A DNA stretch of 64,000 nt from Saprospiraceae bacterium (GTDB taxonomy: Bacteria; Bacteroidota; Bacteroidia; Chitinophagales; Saprospiraceae), in assembly GCA_016715105.1 (NCBI GenBank), contig JADKBO010000022.1, forward strand, positions 73,313-137,312, in the 5' to 3' direction. The notes below the pieces were generated by a model that worked only from the letters and a program-made list of their open reading frames with translations, had not been told where the DNA came from and searched no databases. The position numbers were made by a program, and so were the translations under genes. Positions 29,853-38,707 of this stretch are shown here, piece after piece. Every line of letters begins with the position of its first letter. The stretch's first letter is position 1.

Positions 29853-31250
29853 ATGAATTTTGACCTAATAGTAATAGGTAGTGGTCCGGGCGGATACGTT
29901 GCAGCTATAAGAGCAGCTCAGTTGGGCATGAATGTAGCGATTGTCGAAAGGGAAAGTCTGGGAGGTATTTGTTTGAACTGGGGATGTATTCCCACAAAAG
30001 CACTTTTGAAAAGTGCACAAGTATTTAATTACATTCAGCATTCTGAAGATTATGGTATAAAAGTTACGGATTCTAAAGCAGATTTCGGGGCAATGGTTTC
30101 AAGATCAAGAGGAGTTGCCGATGGAATGAGCAAAGGTGTCACCTTTTTGATGAAGAAAAATAAAATTACTGTCATCAATGGAAATGCTACACTAGCGAGA
30201 GGTAAAAAAGTAGTTGTAACGGATGCAGAAGGCAAGAAAAAGGAATATTCAGCGGATCATATCATTGTGGCAACCGGGGGAAGAGCAAAGGAACTACCAA
30301 ATTTACCAATAGATGGGAAAAAAATCATTGGTTATAGAGAGGCTATGACCCTTGGCACTCAACCCAAAAAGTTGGTTGTGGTAGGAGCAGGAGCTATCGG
30401 CGTAGAATTTGCGTATTTCTACCATTCAATTGGAACAGAAGTTACGATCGTGGAATTCATGGATCAAGGTCTTCTGCCTAGAGAAGATGCTGATATCTCT
30501 AAAGAACTTACTAAAATTTACACCAAAGCAGGTATTGTTACCAAAGCAGGATGGGCTGTTGAAAAAGTTGATACTGCTGGTGACGGTTGTAAGGTTTATA
30601 TCAAAGCCAAAAAGGATGGCAAGGAAGAAGTGATAGATTGTAATGTTGTTTTATCTGCAGCTGGTGTTACACCAAATACTGAAAATATTGGACTGGAGTT
30701 ATTAGGAATAGAAACAGAAAGAGGAATGATAAAAGTGGATGAATACTACAGAACCAACGTTTCTGGTATTTATGCCATCGGTGATGTCATACCTACACAA
30801 GCCTTGGCCCACGTGGCAAGCGCGGAAGGTATAACTTGTGTAGAAAAAATTAAAGGTATGCATGCTGAAGCGATTGACTATGGAAATATTCCTTCTTGTA
30901 CATACTGTTGGCCAGAAGTTGCAAGCGTAGGACTTACAGAAACAGCCGCCAAAGAAGCTGGTTACGAACTAAAGGTAGGTAAATTTCCATTTTCAGCATC
31001 CGGTAAAGCAAGTGCGGCTGGGTCTAAGGAAGGATTTGTAAAAGTTATATTTGATGCTAAATATGGTGAGTTACTTGGGGTTCATATGATAGGAGCAAAT
31101 GTGACAGAATTGATTGCAGAGTGTGTCACAGCCAAAAAATTGGAGACGACGGGACATGAAATTATCAAGTCAATACATCCACATCCTACCATGAGTGAGG
31201 CCATTATGGAGGCTGCTGCTGCCGCATATGATGAAGTTATTCACCTCTAA
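29853..31250 (+). CDS. lpdA: Dihydrolipoyl dehydrogenase (E3)
   Basis: E3 re-oxidises the dihydrolipoyl group of 2-oxoacid dehydrogenase complexes with NAD. The 465 residues contain the FAD motif GSGPGGYVAA, the redox disulfide C40-x4-C45 in GGICLNWGCIPTK, the NAD motif VGAGAIGVEFAYF, the second FAD motif GIYAIGDV, and the active-site His in IHPHPTMSEA near the C-terminus. Length is standard. It is separate from, but near, the fused E1 gene at 22.5-24.7 kb, which would supply a substrate. Confidence 0.95.
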   Translation: MNFDLIVIGSGPGGYVAAIRAAQLGMNVAIVERESLGGICLNWGCIPTKALLKSAQVFNYIQHSEDYGIKVTDSKADFGAMVSRSRGVADGMSKGVTFLMKKNKITVINGNATLARGKKVVVTDAEGKKKEYSADHIIVATGGRAKELPNLPIDGKKIIGYREAMTLGTQPKKLVVVGAGAIGVEFAYFYHSIGTEVTIVEFMDQGLLPREDADISKELTKIYTKAGIVTKAGWAVEKVDTAGDGCKVYIKAKKDGKEEVIDCNVVLSAAGVTPNTENIGLELLGIETERGMIKVDEYYRTNVSGIYAIGDVIPTQALAHVASAEGITCVEKIKGMHAEAIDYGNIPSCTYCWPEVASVGLTETAAKEAGYELKVGKFPFSASGKASAAGSKEGFVKVIFDAKYGELLGVHMIGANVTELIAECVTAKKLETTGHEIIKSIHPHPTMSEAIMEAAAAAYDEVIHL

Positions 31251-31329
31251 GAATTGTTAACAGAATTTTAATGACGAAGAAAGAAACGTATTGGCACAAT
31301 ATTCGTCTTATATTTGTTTAGCAAATGAG

Positions 31330-31360
31330 TTGATTATTCATTGTAAATTTTTTATATTTG
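31330..31360 (+). promoter_or_regulatory. Promoter of the DUF1573 gene
   Basis: TTG (31330-31332), 20 nt, TATATTTG (31353-31360), ending 21 nt before the ATG at 31382. A second TATATTTG (31309-31316) lies further upstream with a poorer -33 spacing. Confidence 0.6.
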
Positions 31361-31381
31361 TTTAAAAATAATTCCATACAG

Positions 31382-31852
31382 ATGAGAAAAGTACTTTTTT
31401 TAAGTGTGATGTTCACATTTTTGGGTCTGGGTCTTAATGCACAAGCAATAGAAGATGTAGCCGCACCACCGCCATCAAAAGCAAAAATGATCTTTGGCGA
31501 AGGAGAATCTGATGTAACATTGGATTACGGTGTTATTGAGAAAGGAGCAGATCCTTTGAGACTTGTGTCGTTTAAAAATGACGGAATCGAGCCATTAGTA
31601 ATCAACAATGCAAGAGGTTCTTGCGGTTGTACTGTTCCTGTTTGGCCAAAAGATCCAATTCTTCCTGGACAAACAAGCAATATCGAAGTAAGATATGACA
31701 CCAACAGAATTGGTAAATTCACCAAAACTGTTACCATCACAACCAATGAAGGTAAAGAACACTACATCAGAGTTCAAGGTGAGGTTCTTGAGAAAAAAGC
31801 AGATGAAGCTGTTCCTGCAAGCGCTCCTAATGTAATCAAAGGAGGAAAATAG
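31382..31852 (+). CDS. DUF1573 domain secreted protein
   Basis: A 156-residue exported protein. It starts with a signal peptide (VLFLSVMFTFLGLGLNAQA) and contains a DUF1573 Ig-like domain: FGEGESDVTLDYGVIEKG, then FKNDGIEPLVINNARGSCGCTVP and the IEVRYDTNRIGKFTKTVTI strand pair; the SCGCTVP motif is a family hallmark. These proteins are abundant in Bacteroidota and mostly uncharacterised. I place the start at 31382 because an in-frame upstream codon at 31358 falls within the promoter element. It is monocistronic, between lpd and yaaA, with its own terminator. Confidence 0.88.
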   Translation: MRKVLFLSVMFTFLGLGLNAQAIEDVAAPPPSKAKMIFGEGESDVTLDYGVIEKGADPLRLVSFKNDGIEPLVINNARGSCGCTVPVWPKDPILPGQTSNIEVRYDTNRIGKFTKTVTITTNEGKEHYIRVQGEVLEKKADEAVPASAPNVIKGGK

Positions 31853-31874
31853 TTTGCGGTAATGCAAGATATTT

Positions 31875-31909
31875 AAACCCCGACTTTTTAAAAAGGTCGG
31901 GGTTTTTTA
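31875..31909 (+). terminator. Strong rho-independent terminator after DUF1573 gene
   Basis: AAACCCCGAC with GTCGGGGTTT (plus TTTTT/AAAAA inside) followed by six Ts, 22 nt after the stop codon. Confidence 0.9.
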
Positions 31910-31943
31910 TTTATAAGGTAGTCGAAACAAAAAATAATCATTC

Positions 31944-32711
31944 ATGCTCATTTTACTTTCTCCTTCAAAGTCCCTAAACTTTGAAAATACAACAAATGAA
32001 TACCCGACAACATTGCCATTTTTCAGATCAAAATCTTTGGAGCTTGTCAAGATTATGCAATCAAAATCTGTAAAGGACCTCATGGAAATGATGGAAATTT
32101 CAGAAAGTATTGCCGTTGAAAATGTGCGCAGATTTAAAAATTATAAAGCTCGTTTCCCTGACAATCAATCAAAAGCTGCCATTTTTGCTTTTGACGGCGA
32201 TGTTTATACAGGTCTTGATGCTTATACGCTTTCAGAGGAAAATGTCTATTATGCCAATGATCATGTGAGAATTTTGTCAGGTTTGTATGGAGTTTTAAAA
32301 CCATTGGACAAAATGCAAGCTTATCGATTGGAAATGGGCAGGAGATTAGTAACTTCCCTTGGAAGCAATTTGTACCATTTTTGGGGTGATGAAATTGCGA
32401 AGACCATAAAGAAAGATTTAAAAAATTCAGGACAAGAGCAGTTTATCTTAAATTTAGCATCTGATGAATATTTTAAAGCAGTCAATCAAAAAGTTTTAAA
32501 AGCGGACATTTTAAATATCAACTTTAAAGAGGAAAGGAATGGTAAACTCCAATTCATTTCTTACAATGCCAAAAAAAGTAGAGGTCAGATGGCCAGGTTT
32601 GTCATCAACCACAAAATAGAAAAGAAAGAGGACCTCAAATCGTTTGACGTGGATGGATACAGATTCATTTCAGAGGCTTCTACAAAAAATGAATGGTTGT
32701 TTGTGAAATGA
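31944..32711 (+). CDS. yaaA: YaaA-family peroxide-stress protein
   Basis: A 255-residue DUF328/YaaA protein. In E. coli YaaA lowers free intracellular iron under peroxide stress. Family motifs: LLSPSKSLNFE at the N-terminus, FDGDVYTGLDAYTLSEENVYYANDHVRILSGLYG, the DKMQAYRLEMG region, NLASDEYFKAV, and the K-K-S-RG-MARFVI segment near the C-terminus. Length is normal. The start follows a terminator by 34 nt. Confidence 0.92.
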   Translation: MLILLSPSKSLNFENTTNEYPTTLPFFRSKSLELVKIMQSKSVKDLMEMMEISESIAVENVRRFKNYKARFPDNQSKAAIFAFDGDVYTGLDAYTLSEENVYYANDHVRILSGLYGVLKPLDKMQAYRLEMGRRLVTSLGSNLYHFWGDEIAKTIKKDLKNSGQEQFILNLASDEYFKAVNQKVLKADILNINFKEERNGKLQFISYNAKKSRGQMARFVINHKIEKKEDLKSFDVDGYRFISEASTKNEWLFVK

Positions 32712-32876
32712 TCATTTTTGGAATTAATAGTCATAATTTGAGGGAAGATCGTAAGAACAAATATAGTTATGGTTGTGGTATGAGCTATTTGCGGATAGTT
32801 AACATTAAAAAATCATGAGTAAATAGCCTTCCATTAAAATTAAATACATTCATTAAACAAATAGGTATCTGATTCC

Positions 32877-32884
32877 TATCTTTG
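32877..32884 (+). promoter_or_regulatory. Putative -7 element upstream of the penicillin acylase gene
   Basis: TATCTTTG matches TAnnTTTG 24 nt before the ATG at 32908; no clean TTG at the -33 position. Confidence 0.4.
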
Positions 32885-32907
32885 TTGGAGACAGTTCCCA
32901 CAACATC

Positions 32908-35316
32908 ATGGTTAGAAATATTTCGTTATTTGTCCTATTTACAGCAATAGCTTTGTTATTGGGATTTTTTTTCAATGGGAACATTTCCATTCCAAATGTA
33001 CCTCTACCTGCATTGGGAAAATTCTTAAATCCAAATACAGGAGTTTGGAATAATGCAAGGAAAGAATCAGCTACGAGTTCCAAAAACTTTAAAGTTTCTG
33101 ATGAAATTGAAATTATTTTTGATGAAAGAGCTATTCCTCACATATTTACAAAAAACCATTTGGATGCATTGTTCGCAGAAGGATATTTAGAAGCCTCAAA
33201 TCGCCTTTTCCAAATGGATTTCATTTCAAGGGCGACAATGTCCAAATTGTCTGAAGTTCTTGGGACAAGTGCTCTACCAATGGACCTAGAAAGGTTGCGA
33301 AAAGGAACCGCAATTGCTGCAGATATAGCTGTGGCACAATTGACTAAGCAACCGCAATCTTTGAAAGCAGTGGAAGCATACGTGGCAGGCGCAAATGCTT
33401 ACATATTGAATTTAAAACCTAAGGACTATCCCATTGAATACAAATTATTAGGTTTCAAACCAGAACCATGGTCCGTACATAAAGTTGCTGAAGTAACTGC
33501 CTTCATGACTGATGTGCTCACCGGAACTTTTGACGTAAGACAGAGCAACGCAAAAGGATTGATGGGAGAAAAATTATACAATGATATTTTTACCGATTAT
33601 CCAAGTGGTGACATACCCGTCATTCAAAATGGAAACCAGCCCAAAGAATTGGTAGAACGGTCAATTTACGATCCCAAAACTGAAGGACTTACTATTAAAT
33701 CAGCTTATTTGCATAATAAACCTCACGGTATTGGGTCGAATAACTGGGCAATTACCGGCGACAAAAGTGCTACTGGCAAAGCGATTTTGTGTAGTGATCC
33801 ACATTTGATGCTCAGTTTACCTGCCATCTGGTATGAAATGCACATCAACACGCCAGATTATAATGCCTATGGTGTTTCTGTGCCCGGAATTCCAGGCATA
33901 TTTATAGGTTTTAATGAAAATATCACTTGGTCAGAAACCAATGTAGGTTCTGATGTCCTTGACCTTTATAAAATTACTTGGAAAGATGGTAATAGAAATG
34001 AGTACTTAGTAGATGGTAAATACAAACCAGTCAAAAGGAAAATTCAAGAGATAAAAATAAAAGGTGGAGATTCTGTATTTGACACGACTCATATTACAGA
34101 TTTTGGCCATATAAGATTTTATTCAGAAGATGCGAAGAATGACCTTGCAGCCCATTGGGTAGGCACAGATAGTTCATTTACATTTGACATTTCGCTGTTT
34201 ACAAGAATGATGAAAGCCTCAACTATTGATGAATGCAACACCATTCTAAAAGATTACTCAGCTCCGGCTCTCAATTTTTTGATGGCTGATAAAAATGGGC
34301 AAATTGCATTGCGAGTTACAGGCAAACTTCCTGCAAGAGCAGAAGGAGATGGCAAAACCATAGAAGATGGTACCAACAGCAATAATTTGTGGAAAAATTA
34401 CATTCCCTATGAGCAAATGCCTTATGACGAAAATCCAGCTCAAAATTATTTGACTTCTTCCAACCAGCGCTCCATCAGCCCAGATTATGGCTATTATTTC
34501 AGCGGAAGGTTTGAGCTTTTCAGAAATCAACAAATACATGAAATCCTCAGAAATACTGAAAAGGCTACCGTAAAGGAAATGAAAAGTATGCAGGGTAACA
34601 GTGTGTCGGCCAAAGCTAGAGCAATGACTCCTGTATTTCTTAAATTAGCAAATGCTGAGGACAGAAAATTCCTAAAACCATTGGAAAACTGGGATTATGA
34701 TTTTGCCAAAAATGAATTGGCACCTGCATTATTTGACACTTTATATGACTTGGTATTAGAAAATACATATGAAGAAGTATTTAAACATAGGGAATATGAT
34801 TTGCCAAAACCCAATGAACAAAGATTCATTGAACTTGCAAAAACAAATGGCAACCACCAGATTTTTGATATGGAATCTACAAAGGACAAGAAAGAATCTT
34901 TTGCAGATGTGCTCAATTATAGCATCGCACAACTCAGAAGAAAAGATCAAGTTTATAATCCTAAACCTTGGGGTAAGTCAAGAGATGTAAGTATTCAGCA
35001 TATCACGAAGTTGCCAGCCTTCTCTGCCATGCATTTGGATATTGATGGCCAGATAGATTGCATCAATGCGCAACAGGCAGGGTGGGGACCTAGCTGGCGT
35101 ATGGTTGTCAGTTTGGATGACAAGATAGAAGCTTGGGGAGTATATCCGGGAGGACAAAGCGGCGATCCAGCCAGTAAACACTATCGCAATTTTCTAGATA
35201 AGTGGGCGAGAAAAGAGCATTATAAGTTATACTTTGTTAAAACAAAAGCGGAATTATTGGATAATACGGTAACAACCTGGACGATAAAACCCGACGTAGT
35301 AAAATCAAAAATATGA
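32908..35316 (+). CDS. Penicillin acylase family N-terminal nucleophile amidohydrolase
   Basis: An 802-residue Ntn hydrolase of the penicillin/acyl-homoserine-lactone acylase family. An N-terminal hydrophobic segment (FVLFTAIALLLGFFF) would carry it to the periplasm. The precursor should cleave before Ser277 of the motif G-S277-N-N-W-A-I, making alpha and beta chains; downstream blocks GKAILCSDPHL, PGIPGIFIGFNENITW and the WGKSRDVSIQH and YPGGQSGDPASKHYRN segments are typical. The actual amide substrate (beta-lactam side chain, AHL, peptide or lipid amide) cannot be told. Its stop overlaps the start of a small membrane protein gene by 4 nt (ATGA), so they form an operon. Confidence 0.9.
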   Translation: MVRNISLFVLFTAIALLLGFFFNGNISIPNVPLPALGKFLNPNTGVWNNARKESATSSKNFKVSDEIEIIFDERAIPHIFTKNHLDALFAEGYLEASNRLFQMDFISRATMSKLSEVLGTSALPMDLERLRKGTAIAADIAVAQLTKQPQSLKAVEAYVAGANAYILNLKPKDYPIEYKLLGFKPEPWSVHKVAEVTAFMTDVLTGTFDVRQSNAKGLMGEKLYNDIFTDYPSGDIPVIQNGNQPKELVERSIYDPKTEGLTIKSAYLHNKPHGIGSNNWAITGDKSATGKAILCSDPHLMLSLPAIWYEMHINTPDYNAYGVSVPGIPGIFIGFNENITWSETNVGSDVLDLYKITWKDGNRNEYLVDGKYKPVKRKIQEIKIKGGDSVFDTTHITDFGHIRFYSEDAKNDLAAHWVGTDSSFTFDISLFTRMMKASTIDECNTILKDYSAPALNFLMADKNGQIALRVTGKLPARAEGDGKTIEDGTNSNNLWKNYIPYEQMPYDENPAQNYLTSSNQRSISPDYGYYFSGRFELFRNQQIHEILRNTEKATVKEMKSMQGNSVSAKARAMTPVFLKLANAEDRKFLKPLENWDYDFAKNELAPALFDTLYDLVLENTYEEVFKHREYDLPKPNEQRFIELAKTNGNHQIFDMESTKDKKESFADVLNYSIAQLRRKDQVYNPKPWGKSRDVSIQHITKLPAFSAMHLDIDGQIDCINAQQAGWGPSWRMVVSLDDKIEAWGVYPGGQSGDPASKHYRNFLDKWARKEHYKLYFVKTKAELLDNTVTTWTIKPDVVKSKI

Positions 35317-35696
35317 AAGGTACAAGACTCTCTGTTTCAATTTTGCTCATTGCCATCACCATTTATTTTGGGGAAGAAAAATATGGATGGTGGATCAGTG
35401 CGGTAACTTGTTTTGTTTGTGGCATATTTTTAATCAAAAAAGGGTACACCTCTTTTATCCTTTCTTTTGTAACTTGTTTCATGGCATGGACATTTATAGC
35501 TTATTTTAAGGACTATGGTGCAGAAGTAAGTATCGCTGTTTTGGTGTCAGAAATATTTGGTGGGATTGGCGTTCTTCCAGTATATTTAATCACTGGTCTG
35601 ATAATTGGGCTAGTTGGGGGATTTTCTGCCATAAGTGGAAATTATTTTTCGAAAATTGGAGTTGATTTGATTGAAAAAGGATTTATAAAGATATGA
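35313..35696 (+). CDS. Small multi-pass membrane protein, unknown
   Basis: A 127-residue hydrophobic protein with about four membrane segments (ISAVTCFVCGIFLI, FILSFVTCFMAWTFIAYF, ISIAVLVSEIF-like, PVYLITGLIIGLVGGFSA). No known domain recognised. Both ends overlap neighbours by ATGA (penicillin acylase upstream, another small membrane protein downstream), so it is translationally coupled in a three-gene operon. Function unknown; a role with the acylase is only suggested by position. Confidence 0.75.
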   Translation: MKGTRLSVSILLIAITIYFGEEKYGWWISAVTCFVCGIFLIKKGYTSFILSFVTCFMAWTFIAYFKDYGAEVSIAVLVSEIFGGIGVLPVYLITGLIIGLVGGFSAISGNYFSKIGVDLIEKGFIKI

Positions 35697-35992
35697 GAAA
35701 GAAAATAAACAACCTGCCATTACCTGCAAAACAAGAATTGTTTTTGACAATATTAAAATCACTTTTTAATATGGCCATCTTGTTTTATATCAACATCAAA
35801 TTTAGTCCAGGTTTTATGTGGTGTGTTTTCCCCATATTTTTTATGACCTTAAAACTGGCAAGGAAAGTAATGCACTTGAAAGCCCAGCATCCTACAAAGG
35901 AAGAATCTTTTGACGAACATATGGATTTGAAAGAAATTCATCGCGAAGAGATGCGTACAGGAAAAGGTTGGAAGGAATCTGATCTAGTATAA
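35693..35992 (+). CDS. Small membrane protein, unknown
   Basis: A 99-residue protein with two closely spaced hydrophobic segments (FNMAILFYINIKF and FMWCVFPIFFMTLKLA) and a charged C-terminal half rich in Lys, Glu and His. No family recognised. It is the last gene of the acylase operon, starting in a 4-nt ATGA overlap. Function unknown. Confidence 0.65.
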   Translation: MRKKINNLPLPAKQELFLTILKSLFNMAILFYINIKFSPGFMWCVFPIFFMTLKLARKVMHLKAQHPTKEESFDEHMDLKEIHREEMRTGKGWKESDLV

Positions 35993-36304
35993 TCATCAAC
36001 TTTAGATGTTTGGAGTGCTCCCCGTAAGGTTTAAATATCCAAGAATTACCTTTTCGCATATTCAAGGTCTTTACAAAAGTTACCAACAACTAAGGTAGTT
36101 TTATCAACACATATATTTTATTGTAATATACTACAGATTAGTATTTATCATTATGCGTGATATTTTTGGTAAGGGTAAATTTCACCCCTGAAAAACTAGG
36201 CATTTAGTCAGCATCTATTTTGTTTCTTTGTAAAACATTTTGGCAAATTTAAAGTGCTGGAGGGCTTTTTTAAGCAGATGGCCAAAATGAAAATGTAAGA
36301 ACTT
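35993..36304. other. Intergenic gap, no gene seen
   Basis: 312 bp of AT-rich sequence between the acylase operon and the TPR-secG pair. No convincing open frame or hairpin terminator; nothing specific found. In frame with the next gene, ATG at 36278 leads to a TAA at 36296, so an indel there could hide an upstream start. Confidence 0.45.
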
Positions 36305-37123
36305 ATGCCTTATTTTCAACATTTAGAACCAAATTTTATCGATGATGAATCTGAAGATTCGTTGCTTTTAAAGAAAAATGCGGAACCATTTGTTGCAATA
36401 CACACATTGGCCTTGTATGAAAGTATTGCCGGTGAAAAGTTCTCCAATCAATTGATGGTAAGAGCCAACCAAATTGTAAACAAAAGCACCCTTCATGCAA
36501 ATCTAACTGATGGGATGGGTGAACAATCATCGCAAATTATAGAACCGATAGTTAAAAATCAAGATTTTATGACAAGAGAAGAAGCTTTGGTTGATTGGGT
36601 GGAAGAAAGTGTTTCTCAAGAAGATGTTGATAAAATTAAATCATTTGAATTCCAACCCAAGATAGTTTCTGACATAGAAAAGAGACAAGAGGGCAGTGAA
36701 TCTAATGAGAATGAAGCGACTTATGTGGTGTTAAATCCAATTCATGAAAACAAGGATGACATCAAAAAAGCCAAAATAAAAAAGAAACTCAAGAAAAAGG
36801 ATCTAAAATTCATCGTACAACCAGATGAAACAACTTCAGATTTTAATAGTTGGCTCAAAAACTTTAAACCAATAAAAGGAGGTCATTTACATACTTTATC
36901 CAAGATTGAGAAGAAGATGGACTCCAAAAGCAGTGTTGTGTTCTCTGCGGAGCAGTCTGTAAAGAAGAGTAATCAAATGGTTTCCGAGCCATTGGCCAAA
37001 TTACTTGCTAGTCAGGGACATAATGATCAAGCAATTGAAATGTATAACAGATTAATTTTGAAATTTCCGGAAAAAAGTGCTTACTTTGCAACCCAAATAG
37101 AAAAACTTAAAAATAAAGGTTAG
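36305..37123 (+). CDS. TPR-containing protein upstream of secG
   Basis: A 272-residue soluble protein. The N-terminus (PYFQHLEPNF) resembles the middle of a typical helical repeat start in related proteins, so the true start may be upstream of the annotated ATG. The middle is low in order and rich in Lys, Glu and Asp (KKAKIKKKLKKKDLKF). The C-terminal 40 residues form one TPR unit (LAKLLASQGHNDQAIEMYNRLILKFPEKSAYFATQIEKL). In many Bacteroidota a tetratricopeptide protein with this same end precedes secG, and here secG starts 5 nt downstream. Function unknown; coupling to secretion is an inference from position. Confidence 0.75.
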   Translation: MPYFQHLEPNFIDDESEDSLLLKKNAEPFVAIHTLALYESIAGEKFSNQLMVRANQIVNKSTLHANLTDGMGEQSSQIIEPIVKNQDFMTREEALVDWVEESVSQEDVDKIKSFEFQPKIVSDIEKRQEGSESNENEATYVVLNPIHENKDDIKKAKIKKKLKKKDLKFIVQPDETTSDFNSWLKNFKPIKGGHLHTLSKIEKKMDSKSSVVFSAEQSVKKSNQMVSEPLAKLLASQGHNDQAIEMYNRLILKFPEKSAYFATQIEKLKNKG

Positions 37124-37128
37124 AAACA

Positions 37129-37392
37129 ATGGTAAACTTTCTTACAATAATAATTGCAATCAACTGTATCTTGTTAATGGGTGTTGTTTTAATTCAAAAT
37201 CCTAAAGGAGGTGGAGTAGACTCTACATTTGGTGGTGGAACCGCTAATAATCTTTTTGGTGCGAGTAAATCAACTGACCTGATAGAGAAAATAACATGGG
37301 GCTTAGCGATTGCTCTATTTGTACTTTGTATCATCACTGCAATCATTGTAAGTGGAGGTTCTGCTGAAATTCCACTACAATCACAACAATAA
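37129..37392 (+). CDS. secG: Preprotein translocase subunit SecG
   Basis: An 87-residue SecG, the small accessory subunit of the SecYEG channel. Two membrane segments (FLTIIIAINCILLMGVVLI and WGLAIALFVLCIITAII) flank the conserved cytoplasmic loop QNPKGGGVDSTFGGG with FGASKSTDLIEKITW, all hallmarks of SecG. It follows the TPR gene by 5 nt and is ended by a terminator. Confidence 0.95.
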   Translation: MVNFLTIIIAINCILLMGVVLIQNPKGGGVDSTFGGGTANNLFGASKSTDLIEKITWGLAIALFVLCIITAIIVSGGSAEIPLQSQQ

Positions 37393-37425
37393 GTAGATAA
37401 GTAGTACTTAAGTAACAATATAAAT

Positions 37426-37455
37426 GGGGATGTGTGAAAATGCATCCCCTTTTTT
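37426..37455 (+). terminator. Terminator after secG
   Basis: GGGGATG and CATCCCC form a 7-bp stem with a 9-nt loop followed by six Ts, 33 nt after the secG stop. Confidence 0.85.
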
Positions 37456-37521
37456 GTGCTTATTCCATAATGGCTAGGAACTTTTCCAACTATACATAAT
37501 TACAGGTCAATTATACTAAAA

Positions 37522-37550
37522 ACAAAAAAAGGTGGCACAATGTACCACCT
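37522..37550 (-). terminator. Terminator of the coiled-coil anchor gene
   Basis: GGTGG...CCACC with inner ACA/TGT pairing; on the minus strand it is followed by seven Ts. It lies about 55 nt beyond the stop of the gene ending at 37604, convergent with secG's terminator. Confidence 0.75.
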
Positions 37551-37603
37551 TACAATTTTTCGATATTTTGTACCGAAGTCGGAAATAAATGAATTGCGTT
37601 TTA

Positions 37604-38584
37604 TTATTTCAACTTAAAGTTGCCCTTACCAACTATAAAGCCATTGTTATAAATTTCCACATCATACATACCTTTTGTAATTGCTTGAGCCAATGTCCAA
37701 TCAATACAAGCATTTGTATCTGTATTATTGTATTCTACATCACCAGAAGTAGAATATCTGATTTGGGTGTTGTCCAATTTATTGGTCAATACACCAGAAC
37801 CTGAATCCTCAACTGCAACTGTTTCACCAGTAGGGCTGATTACTCTCACATAAAACTTCTTCTTTCCAGCTGGAGTCACCAAATTGGTTTCTGTTTTGAT
37901 GCAGAATCTCAAAAGATCAACATTTTTTGCTTTTGATTCTTTGTCCAGTTTGCCGTTGCCTTTCACTTCAAAACCTGTTACCTCCATAAAGTTTACTTTG
38001 ATGGCATTAGCCATATCAACTTTGCTTGAAAGTGTTTCATTCGTTTTACTCAATCCATCTTTTTCAGAAGCCAAAATAGCTCTTGCTTGTGCAATTTCTT
38101 CTTTAGCGATTCTTTCTGATTCCAAATCTGTTGCCAGAGTTTGATTTTGAGTAGACAAATTGGTGTTCTCAGAACTCAAAAATTGATTTTCTTCTGTAAG
38201 TTTATTGATTTGAGCAACATATTGCTCAGCTTGCGCTTTCAATACCTTCATTTCTTCTTTAGCCTTACCCAATTCTCTCTTAGACCAAATCAAATCGCTG
38301 ATTTTAGCCTTCTGAGTTTCTAGTTCGTTTTTTTGGCTGTCTATCAATTCATTGAGCTCCTTATTGTCGCCTCTCAATTGCTCTAAACTTTCTAAAGCTG
38401 CTTGATAGTCTTGGTCCAATTCTGCCTGCGCTTTTGTCAAATCCTCAACCTGAGTAAGTTGAGCTACATTTTGTGTTTTCAATTGACTGTTTGAAAACCA
38501 CTGGTAAGCATTTAAACCTAGTAAACCTATGATAGCTACTATTGCCCATGCTGTAAAATTCTGCTTTGATTTAATTGACTCCAT
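37604..38584 (-). CDS. Membrane-anchored coiled-coil protein, unknown
   Basis: 326 residues from the ATG at 38584. One membrane segment near the N-terminus (WAIVAIIGLLGLNAYQWF), then about 150 residues of heptad-like coiled coil rich in Gln, Glu, Leu and Lys (LTQVEDLTKAQAELDQDYQ...), then a folded C-terminal part of about 130 residues (VKGNGKLDKESKAKNVDLLRF...GDVEYNNTDTN...YDVEIYNNGFIVGKGNFKLK) that looks beta-rich. It is likely anchored in the inner membrane with the globular end outside. No characterised family recognised; proteins of this layout occur in Saprospiraceae-like genomes. Start chosen at 38584 over one 12 codons upstream because the latter extension has no conserved content. Confidence 0.75.
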   Translation of the reverse strand: MESIKSKQNFTAWAIVAIIGLLGLNAYQWFSNSQLKTQNVAQLTQVEDLTKAQAELDQDYQAALESLEQLRGDNKELNELIDSQKNELETQKAKISDLIWSKRELGKAKEEMKVLKAQAEQYVAQINKLTEENQFLSSENTNLSTQNQTLATDLESERIAKEEIAQARAILASEKDGLSKTNETLSSKVDMANAIKVNFMEVTGFEVKGNGKLDKESKAKNVDLLRFCIKTETNLVTPAGKKKFYVRVISPTGETVAVEDSGSGVLTNKLDNTQIRYSTSGDVEYNNTDTNACIDWTLAQAITKGMYDVEIYNNGFIVGKGNFKLK

Positions 38585-38707
38585 ATTAATTTGTGTTATT
38601 TTAGTGCTTAAACGTTGCAAATATTACGAATTATTTTCTCAATTTTATAGTTTTTGAAAGATTCAATGTTTACCACGAAATAAAAAGGTACGGGAAAACC
38701 CTTAAAA

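Noticed and set aside
32908..35316. AHL quorum-quenching enzyme.
   Set aside because: The family is right but substrate specificity cannot be read from sequence, so I name only the family.
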